This document shows, piece by piece, positions 54,145 to 61,455 of a stretch of DNA of 64,000 nt. Positions within the stretch are counted from its first letter, which is position 1. Every line of letters begins with the position of its first letter. The position numbers were made by a program, and so were the translations under genes. The DNA lies in NCBI RefSeq assembly GCF_003014755.1, contig NZ_PYAW01000004.1, positions 1-64,000 on the forward strand, in the 5' to 3' direction. The notes under the pieces are model-generated. The model was not told the DNA's origin. It did not search any database and saw only the letters and a program-made list of their open reading frames with translations. The stretch is from Chitinophaga niastensis (GTDB lineage Bacteria > Bacteroidota > Bacteroidia > Chitinophagales > Chitinophagaceae).

Positions 54145-56367
54145 ATGAAAGCAATATTTCTCTATATTACATTCATGGCATTGTGCGGCTTTGTAGCTGC
54201 ACAAGCCCCCATGAACCAGCCATCAGGTGCGGGTCTTCAAAAAACAACAACCATCCGGTATGATCTGTATGTCGGAGATACCACTGTAAATTATTCCGGT
54301 AAAACAAAACACGCTTTAGCGATTAATGGCAGTATTCCCGGTCCCACCTTATATTTCACAGAAGGAGATACCGCCGAAATATATGTACACAATACCCTGA
54401 ACGAAGAAACTTCTATTCACTGGCACGGTATTATTTTGCCTAATCAATACGATGGTGTTTCTTATCTGACAACCCAACCCATTAAAGCCGGCCAGACACA
54501 TTTGTTTAAATTCCCCATCGTACAAAACGGTACTTACTGGTATCATAGTCATACCATGTTCCAGGAACAAAGCGGTATGTACGGTGCACTTGTTTTTTAT
54601 AAAAGAAATGAAAAACCGGCTAAGGAATATACCATGGTGCTGAGCGACTGGACAGACATGCATCCGCATACGGTGAACCGTTACCTGCATAATGCGAGTG
54701 ATTGGTTTGCCATCAAAAAAGGAGCTGTGCAGAGTTACAGTGAAGCCATCAGCAAAGGATATTTTAATACTAAAATTACCAATGAATGGAAACGTATGAA
54801 TGCCATGGATGTAAGCGATGTTTATTATGAACGTTTCTTAACCAATGGTAAACCGGTAGATGAACAACCACAATTTAAAGCAGGGGATAAGGTGCGGTTG
54901 AGGGTTATCAACGGCAGCTCTTCCACTTACTTCTGGTTAAATTATGCCGGCAGCAAAATAACCGTAATGGCTAATGATGGCGCAGCAGTAGTACCGGTAG
55001 AAGTAGACAGGCTACTGGTAGGCGTATCAGAAACATATGATGTTATGGTTACTGTTCCTGCGGATATGAGCTATGAATTTTTAGCTACTGCAGAAGATCG
55101 TACCCGGTCCACTTCTTTATGGTTAGGTAGTGGCATGAAAATGCCCGTTACGCCGTTGCCCCGCCTGAAATATTTTGAAGGCATGAAGATGATGAATGGG
55201 ATGATGAAGATGAATGGTGATCTGGATACGAGTGGCGGCATGGAAATGACCAATCAGCAGATGGACATGAACACCGTGATGTATCCTGAAATGACAGGCG
55301 ATGCAGATACTTCCAAAAAACACGATATGCCTGGCATGCAGATGGGTAACACCTCTTCAGATATTGTTACCCTGAATTACGGCATGCTGCGGGCACCTGA
55401 AAAAACAACATTGCCGGACGCTCCGGTAAAGCTGTTGAAATTTGAACTCACAGGAAATATGAACCGTTATGTTTGGAGCATCAATAATAAAACTGTTTCT
55501 GAAACGGATAAGATCCTGATTAAGAAAGGGGAGAACGTACGGATCATACTGTACAATAATACCATGATGCGGCACCCTATGCACCTGCACGGCCACTTTT
55601 TCCGGGTATTAAACGGACAGGGAGCATACTCCCCGCTTAAAACGGTGCTGGATATAATGCCCATGGAAACGGATACCATTGAATTTGCAGCCACTGAAAG
55701 CGGCGACTGGTTCTTTCACTGCCATATTTTATACCACATGATGAGCGGAATGGGCAGGGTATTCAGTTATGAAAATTCACCTCCCAATCCGGAAGTACCG
55801 GACCCGGCAATGGCTTATAAAATGCTAAAACGCGACGACAGGATGTTGCATACCATGGCCAGAGTGGGATTAGAAAGCACCGGCAGCGATGGTGAGATAA
55901 TGGTGGCTAACACGCGCTACCGCTTATCTACTGAATGGCGTATTGGGTTGAATGATCACCATGGATATGAAAGTGAAAGCCATTTTGGAAGATACATAGG
56001 TAAAATGCAATGGTTGTTCCCTTACATTGGCTGGGACTTCCGCTATCGTAAAATGGAAGAAACTGAGAAGAACCTCTTCGGACAAAAGAATACCAAAGAT
56101 TTCAGACAAGTATTTCATGTGGGCCTGCAATACACTTTACCAATGCTGATTGTAGCAGACGCTTCATTGGATACAGAAGGTAAACTGCGTTTCCAATTGA
56201 TGAGAGAAGATGTTCCGGTAACCAAACGCTTACGGTTCAGCTTTATGGTTAATACTGACAAGGAATATATGGCAGGTTTCAGATATATAGTAACAAAGAA
56301 TTTCGCGTTATCAACACATTATGATAGTGATATGGGTCTTGGCGCAGGGATTACATTGAGTTATTAA
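54145..56367 (+). CDS. Multicopper oxidase with CopB-like C-terminal segment
   Basis: 740 residues. Signal peptide (LCGFVAAQAP). Three cupredoxin domains with all four copper motifs: H92-W-H94, H134-S-H136, H477-P-M-H-L-H-G-H484 and H525-C526-H527...H531...M536 (type 1 site). A Met-rich loop (about 345-400, MKMMNGMMKMNG and QQMDMN) is typical of cuprous oxidases. After residue 560 the oxidase should end, but about 160 more residues follow with alternating aromatic strands (RLSTEWRIGLNDHHGYE, IGWDFRYRK, VGLQYTLPMLIVAD, ending GAGITLSY), resembling the outer-membrane barrel of CopB. A CopA-CopB fusion is likely. Confidence 0.9.
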   Translation: MKAIFLYITFMALCGFVAAQAPMNQPSGAGLQKTTTIRYDLYVGDTTVNYSGKTKHALAINGSIPGPTLYFTEGDTAEIYVHNTLNEETSIHWHGIILPNQYDGVSYLTTQPIKAGQTHLFKFPIVQNGTYWYHSHTMFQEQSGMYGALVFYKRNEKPAKEYTMVLSDWTDMHPHTVNRYLHNASDWFAIKKGAVQSYSEAISKGYFNTKITNEWKRMNAMDVSDVYYERFLTNGKPVDEQPQFKAGDKVRLRVINGSSSTYFWLNYAGSKITVMANDGAAVVPVEVDRLLVGVSETYDVMVTVPADMSYEFLATAEDRTRSTSLWLGSGMKMPVTPLPRLKYFEGMKMMNGMMKMNGDLDTSGGMEMTNQQMDMNTVMYPEMTGDADTSKKHDMPGMQMGNTSSDIVTLNYGMLRAPEKTTLPDAPVKLLKFELTGNMNRYVWSINNKTVSETDKILIKKGENVRIILYNNTMMRHPMHLHGHFFRVLNGQGAYSPLKTVLDIMPMETDTIEFAATESGDWFFHCHILYHMMSGMGRVFSYENSPPNPEVPDPAMAYKMLKRDDRMLHTMARVGLESTGSDGEIMVANTRYRLSTEWRIGLNDHHGYESESHFGRYIGKMQWLFPYIGWDFRYRKMEETEKNLFGQKNTKDFRQVFHVGLQYTLPMLIVADASLDTEGKLRFQLMREDVPVTKRLRFSFMVNTDKEYMAGFRYIVTKNFALSTHYDSDMGLGAGITLSY

Positions 56368-56398
56368 TATTGCATTTTAAAAAATGCGGAAATATAGT

Positions 56399-56424
56399 GC
56401 CCTCCTGGTCAGGAGGGCTTTTTT
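56399..56424 (+). terminator. Hairpin terminator with T-run
   Basis: gccctcctg (56399-56407) pairs with caggagggc (56410-56418), followed by six T. Confidence 0.9.
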
Positions 56425-56546
56425 AATTCTAAATATTGCTTAAATTGCAACTGAAAAAACATGAGATTGTTTTTTGTGAATTAATGTGAATTAACATATG
56501 AATAGTTTACCTTGAAATCTCTTAGACCCTGCAACTGCCTCTCAAA

Positions 56547-58256
56547 ATGATAACCAAAATGGATTTAAAATATATACTCCATGCTATAATAAATACAGGT
56601 TCACTCCTCCAGGATGATGAACAAAAGAAGGTGACTAAAATGGTCAATACCTTTTCCATCATTACTATTACGCTTTGTTTCCTTTTTGGTATTATTATTT
56701 ATGCAGCTACCGGCAAAATGGGTTTGTTGTTACCGGCTTTTATTGAAGGGATCACTTTTACCAGTGTAATTTTCTTAAATAGTATTCGTAAGCCCGTAAT
56801 GGCCAGCATTGCATTTATAGCAATAAACAATGTTGCTATCGTTTATTTCAGTGCTGTATTAGGAATGATAACAGAGGTACACCTACTGTTTATATTTTTG
56901 CTGGGAGCTTCGCTGATGTTATTCAAAACCCGGCCACTGATTATTGCCAGTGTCATTATCGCGTTTTTATCACTGATTGCATGTGAAGTAAATTATTACT
57001 ACACATTCGTAGATCCTACTATAAAAGGTCATGACCAGCAGTTTATTATTCGCTGGATTACCATACCGGCTATTTTATTCCTCGATATTGCCACTGTTTT
57101 CTTATATGTAAAGAAATTAAGGGTACTCAATAAGAAACTGGAAAAGGCAACAAACGAAAAAACAATATTTGTTCGTGAAACAAGCCACGAAATCCGTAAC
57201 CCGTTGAATGCTATTTATGGCATCAGCCAGGATTTAATGATGAGAGTGCATAAGGAAGAAAAATACAGCGACATTAAACAGGAAATAGAACACCTGTATT
57301 CTGCTACGCACAACGTATTGCAGATTATTAATAACATATTGGCGATATCTAAAATAGAAGAAGGCGCCTCCCATGATATTCAAAATGAAGCATTCAATGT
57401 AAGAGAATTGATGGCCGATAAAATAATCGTTTATCAATATATCGCAGATATCCGGGGCGTAAAAATAAAACTGGATATTCATGAAGGGATGCCCGCAGAT
57501 ATTATTGCGGATAAAGGAAAACTGACACAGGTATTAAATAACCTGTTGTTCAATGCTATTAAATTCACAAAAACCAATAGTATCATCACCATTTCGCTTG
57601 CCAGGGATAATGACCAGTGGCAGGTGCTGGTAAGAGACCAGGGCGCTGGTATCGGACAAAAACAGCTGCTCACTTTATTCACACCGTTTGTGGCAGGTAA
57701 AAGCGATTTTGAAGGAACAGGTCTTGGCCTTCCGATTACTAAAAAGTATGTTGAATTAATGGGTGGTAAAATAGTGGTTAATAGTGTGGTGGATGAAGGC
57801 ACTGCATTTATTGTCAGGTTGCCGCTCACCATCTGCGAAAACGCGCTTCCAACCACCAAGCCTTCCTTCATGGAACTTACCCTTCATAAAGGATTGAAAT
57901 GCCTGGTGATCGATGATAATGAAATGAGTCAGCTGATCCTGGCCAGTTTTTTACGCAGGCTCGGATTTATCATCATTTCTGCCAGCAATGGTGTAGAAGG
58001 AGTGAACAAAGCAATGGACGAAAAACCGGATATTATTTTCATAGATTCATATATGCCGGGACTTAGCGGAAAAGAAACATTGCAAACCATCCGTGAAATA
58101 CCGGAGTTGAAAAATATTCCGGTGGTGGCTGTTTCCGGTGATGCATTCCAGGAATCTATTAATGATATGCTCGGTGCCGGTGCGAGTGATTATATCACCA
58201 AACCTATTGAGCTTAAATTACTGAATAGCACCCTGAACAAGTTATTGGTGCAGTAA
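56547..58256 (+). CDS. Hybrid histidine kinase (HisKA-HATPase-REC)
   Basis: 569 residues. Six membrane helices (about 30-190) without a periplasmic domain. HisKA with His214 (RETSHEIRNPLNAIYGIS), HATPase_c (about 310-440, DQGAGIGQ and GTGLGLPITKKYVELMGGK), then a receiver domain with Asp500 (IFIDSYMPGLSGKE) and DYITKP. It probably feeds a separate His-phosphotransfer protein. Signal unknown; nearness to the copper operon is the only hint. The 3' end overlaps the convergent terpene synthase gene by 15 bases. Confidence 0.93.
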   Translation: MITKMDLKYILHAIINTGSLLQDDEQKKVTKMVNTFSIITITLCFLFGIIIYAATGKMGLLLPAFIEGITFTSVIFLNSIRKPVMASIAFIAINNVAIVYFSAVLGMITEVHLLFIFLLGASLMLFKTRPLIIASVIIAFLSLIACEVNYYYTFVDPTIKGHDQQFIIRWITIPAILFLDIATVFLYVKKLRVLNKKLEKATNEKTIFVRETSHEIRNPLNAIYGISQDLMMRVHKEEKYSDIKQEIEHLYSATHNVLQIINNILAISKIEEGASHDIQNEAFNVRELMADKIIVYQYIADIRGVKIKLDIHEGMPADIIADKGKLTQVLNNLLFNAIKFTKTNSIITISLARDNDQWQVLVRDQGAGIGQKQLLTLFTPFVAGKSDFEGTGLGLPITKKYVELMGGKIVVNSVVDEGTAFIVRLPLTICENALPTTKPSFMELTLHKGLKCLVIDDNEMSQLILASFLRRLGFIIISASNGVEGVNKAMDEKPDIIFIDSYMPGLSGKETLQTIREIPELKNIPVVAVSGDAFQESINDMLGAGASDYITKPIELKLLNSTLNKLLVQ

Positions 58257-59222
58257 TTCACTGTATGCATGCTGATAACGGGTAGTATCCCGGGTACTCC
58301 AATCTATATTTCCCCTCATCATTAAACCAAGCGTAAGCGCGTACTGTTCAAGTACCGGTTTCAGTTCCGACGCACATAAAGCAATCAGCACATCCGCGGT
58401 GTTATTGAATAACGCCACTTCCGAGTTGTGAATTTTTACCGCCTGCTCAACTGCCTTTTCAAGCGAAAGGTGATGATGATGTTTCAGCAACATCACCAGG
58501 TTTAATTCATCTCCCAGCGCTGATTCTTTGGTGAAAGAAAACAGATCATTTGCCCAGCAAATAGTTTGACTGCAATAAAGCCCCATATTCTTTACCAGCC
58601 TGTTGGATAACAAATTAGCCGGTAAATTAATTTCTCCCATTAACATAGCCAGATCCAGGAAAAAATTAGCGCCTCCAATTTGTGGCCTGAACCGGATGTA
58701 TTCTTTTAAGGAGATCTTCTTTGCATTGTCTACATGCTGCATACGCCAGCTATTGGCCATAAATGCAGCTTTAAGGCTGCGTGCAAAACGGATTTGCCAC
58801 GCCCGGGTACTGATCAGCTGCATTCTTTGCCAGATATCGCTCATGGCACTGAGGATAGGGCCACCTGTTTGCAGGGTATAAACTTTGCCCGTCTGAAGGA
58901 TCTGCATGATGCTTTTTACGGTGTATTCAAACCCTGCATTAACGACATCCGGAGAGGGTGCATCAAGATGATCATCCCATAAAAACAAAAGGGTGTTAAA
59001 ATCACTGGCAATACATAAAGATGAAAAACTTGCATTCGGGAACATCCGGGCTACCATCCAGGTGAATTTTTGTTTGTGGTAGGTGTTCCAAAGGGTACTG
59101 TCTGTTACCAGGCCAAATTTTCTTACCCATGAAGCAGTATGCCTGTCGGCTTCATAAACATTAGCATTTAAGCTTTCAGGAAACGGGCAATTAAGCACTG
59201 GTAATGGAATGGTTGTTAGCAT
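58242..59222 (-). CDS. Class I terpene synthase
   Basis: 326 residues, all-helical. Metal-binding motifs: Asp-rich D83-D84-H-L-D87 (LFLWDDHLDAPS) and the NSE triad N225-D-L-F-S229-F-T-K-E233. A C-terminal Arg-Tyr pair (TTRYQH) closes the active site, and YIRFRPQIGG holds a likely diphosphate-sensing Arg. It should cyclise farnesyl or geranylgeranyl diphosphate. No prenyltransferase or P450 is adjacent, so it is a lone synthase whose product may be used as such. Confidence 0.9.
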   Translation of the reverse strand: MLTTIPLPVLNCPFPESLNANVYEADRHTASWVRKFGLVTDSTLWNTYHKQKFTWMVARMFPNASFSSLCIASDFNTLLFLWDDHLDAPSPDVVNAGFEYTVKSIMQILQTGKVYTLQTGGPILSAMSDIWQRMQLISTRAWQIRFARSLKAAFMANSWRMQHVDNAKKISLKEYIRFRPQIGGANFFLDLAMLMGEINLPANLLSNRLVKNMGLYCSQTICWANDLFSFTKESALGDELNLVMLLKHHHHLSLEKAVEQAVKIHNSEVALFNNTADVLIALCASELKPVLEQYALTLGLMMRGNIDWSTRDTTRYQHAYSELLHQ

Positions 59223-59484
59223 GACATTCTTTTTTTTAGTTTGTTAATAAATACGAAGTGGTATAGTGTAAATAGTTATAAGGGGATACCGATGCGGCTT
59301 CGATTTTATTGCATATTTAACAAATATTAAAGGTAGATAGATGCATTAACAAATGAACGCCCAACTACTATCCGTATCGGTGTTTGCACATCATTATACA
59401 TACGAGTGAAATATGCTATGCTTTTTGCAATTATTTGCTTAAATTCATAGCGTGGTTACTATTCATTCAATAACCTGATATCTC

Positions 59485-60114
59485 ATGTCTACCCAGTATT
59501 CCTCAAAAGAAAATCTTCCTGTTGCCCAACGGGCTGTTGCCAACAGGAATACGACACTTCACGGTATTTCGTTGCCGGCGCCGGTGCTGCAAAAGCAACC
59601 AGCCATGGAAGAGGAATTAGCACAAAAGAAATCTATTACACAATTTAAAACAACGGAAGAGGAAGAGACTTCATTGCCGGCACAAGCAAAATTTGTGCTG
59701 CAGAGAGCAATTTTACCTGAAGAGGAGAAACCGGCACAAGGTAAATTTGTGACCCAGTTTAAACCCAATCTTACCGGTATGCCGGATCAGTTAAAATCTG
59801 GTGTGGAGAATATGTCAGGGATGGATCTTTCTGCTGTAAAAGTGCATTATAACTCAGATAAACCGGCACAGCTCAATGCGCACGCTTATGCACAGGGAAA
59901 TGATATTCATCTCGGTGCCGGACAGGAAAAACATTTACCGCATGAAGCCTGGCATGTAGTGCAACAGCGGCAGGGTAGGGTTCAGGCTACTATGCAAATG
60001 AAACAAGGGATACCGGTAAATGATGATCCGGGCCTCGAAAGCGAAGCGGATACAATGGGGGCAAAGGCGATGCAGCTGCATTCGGAACTGCCACCTGAAC
60101 CGGAAAAATTATAG
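59485..60114 (+). CDS. DUF4157 (eCIS core domain) protein
   Basis: 209 residues. Residues 1-95 are a polar leader with degenerate repeats (PAQAKFVLQ and PAQGKFVTQFKP). Residues 96-165 are the DUF4157 domain, ending with the zinc-peptidase-like H153-E-A-W-H157 (LPHEAWHVVQQRQGRV). The domain is characteristic of proteins loaded into extracellular contractile injection systems. Here there is almost no C-terminal effector, so it may be an adaptor or a processed carrier. It is convergent to the eCIS ATPase gene. Confidence 0.88.
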   Translation: MSTQYSSKENLPVAQRAVANRNTTLHGISLPAPVLQKQPAMEEELAQKKSITQFKTTEEEETSLPAQAKFVLQRAILPEEEKPAQGKFVTQFKPNLTGMPDQLKSGVENMSGMDLSAVKVHYNSDKPAQLNAHAYAQGNDIHLGAGQEKHLPHEAWHVVQQRQGRVQATMQMKQGIPVNDDPGLESEADTMGAKAMQLHSELPPEPEKL

Positions 60115-60117
60115 CCG

Positions 60118-61455
60118 TTAAACGATCTTACCGTCTTTTCCGTACTCTTTGCGGATGCCGGCTATCACATCTTTCTGCAAAATAGTTTTGCCTCCCTGTT
60201 TCAGCGCCATCAGGCAGCTGTAACGCACTACATTGATAATAGTACCACCGGCCATTTCATGTTTTTTAGCTATTTCTTCCAGGTTCAGTTTATCCTCCAG
60301 CTGCACATGATCCGGAAATGATTTTTGCCATATACGTAAACGTTGTTCAGGGCTGGGTATAGAAAAATAGATCATAGATTGAAAACGCCGGCTGAAAGCC
60401 TCGTCAATATTGGCTTTCAGATTAGTCGCCAATATAACCACACCGGGAAAATCTTCTATTCGCTGCAGCAGATAAGCTACTTCCTGGTTAGCATAACGAT
60501 CGTTGGAAGAAGACGTTTGTGTGCGCTTGCCAAACAATGCATCTGCCTCATCAAAAAATAAGATCCACTGTTGATTGATGGCCCTGTCGAATACCATCGC
60601 CAGGTTTTTTTCTGTTTCGCCTATAAACTTTGAAACAACCAATGAGAGATCTATGCGGTAAACATCCATGTTGAATGTTTTGCCCAGCAGACAGGCAGTG
60701 AGCGACTTCCCTGTTCCCGGTGGGCCATAGAACAGGCTGCGGTAGCCCGGCTTTATTTTGCGGCTCATACCCCAGTCGTCCAGCAATGTGCGGCCGTATT
60801 CTATCCAGGTACGGATTTCTTCCACTTCTTCCATCGCATGTGATTCCAGCACCAGGTCTTCCCATTCCATACCTGTTTCTATTCGTTTTGCCGGGAAGTG
60901 AATGTTGTAATCTGGTTGATGTGCTACCCCTTGTGTAAACAGGCTGAGATATTCTGCGGAAAGGGTCAGCGTACCGCTCAATAAAGGCTCCTCTGCTGCC
61001 GGCGTGAGTTTCAGGATCTGATGTTTTGCAAAAAAATGATCAGGACTAAAACACCGGATCAGTATAAACCGTTGCTGTAAACTGCTGGACGCAAGCAAAA
61101 AGGCCGCCGTTTCACCTGTGGGCAGAAAGCCGCCATGATGTACACCTTTGATGCCGCCAAATTCAGTGAAGCCCCTGTCGTAGGTAGCATTCTTTACAAA
61201 AAAGATGTCCAGCAGCTGCGGATGTATATGCGGAATAAGCGCCAGCAGCAGGATGATCCGCTCTGCCTCATTCATTCTGTAATGCGTTACAATCTGTGCA
61301 TACACAGAAGTATCTTTTCGCAGATCAGGAGGGGGAGGGGGTTCCTGTGTAGTTCCTTCAAAGTATTGTTGCATGCGTGCAGTGGCCAATAGCCGGAACC
61401 ATTCCAGCTCTTCCTGCAATACGGCGGCGTTGGCCGCAATTAACTGTATGCCCAT
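60118..61455 (-). CDS. eCIS AAA+ ATPase
   Basis: 445 residues. An N-terminal helical domain with a Pro-rich linker (residues 38-44) precedes an AAA+ domain: Walker A GPPGTGKS (244-251), Walker B ILFFDEADALFGKR (298-311) and an arginine finger region (AFSRRFQSMIYFSIP). Afp15-like ATPases of eCIS loci have this build and are thought to aid assembly or loading. It overlaps the tape-measure gene by 16 bases, typical of coupled eCIS genes. Confidence 0.9.
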   Translation of the reverse strand: MGIQLIAANAAVLQEELEWFRLLATARMQQYFEGTTQEPPPPPDLRKDTSVYAQIVTHYRMNEAERIILLLALIPHIHPQLLDIFFVKNATYDRGFTEFGGIKGVHHGGFLPTGETAAFLLASSSLQQRFILIRCFSPDHFFAKHQILKLTPAAEEPLLSGTLTLSAEYLSLFTQGVAHQPDYNIHFPAKRIETGMEWEDLVLESHAMEEVEEIRTWIEYGRTLLDDWGMSRKIKPGYRSLFYGPPGTGKSLTACLLGKTFNMDVYRIDLSLVVSKFIGETEKNLAMVFDRAINQQWILFFDEADALFGKRTQTSSSNDRYANQEVAYLLQRIEDFPGVVILATNLKANIDEAFSRRFQSMIYFSIPSPEQRLRIWQKSFPDHVQLEDKLNLEEIAKKHEMAGGTIINVVRYSCLMALKQGGKTILQKDVIAGIRKEYGKDGKIV

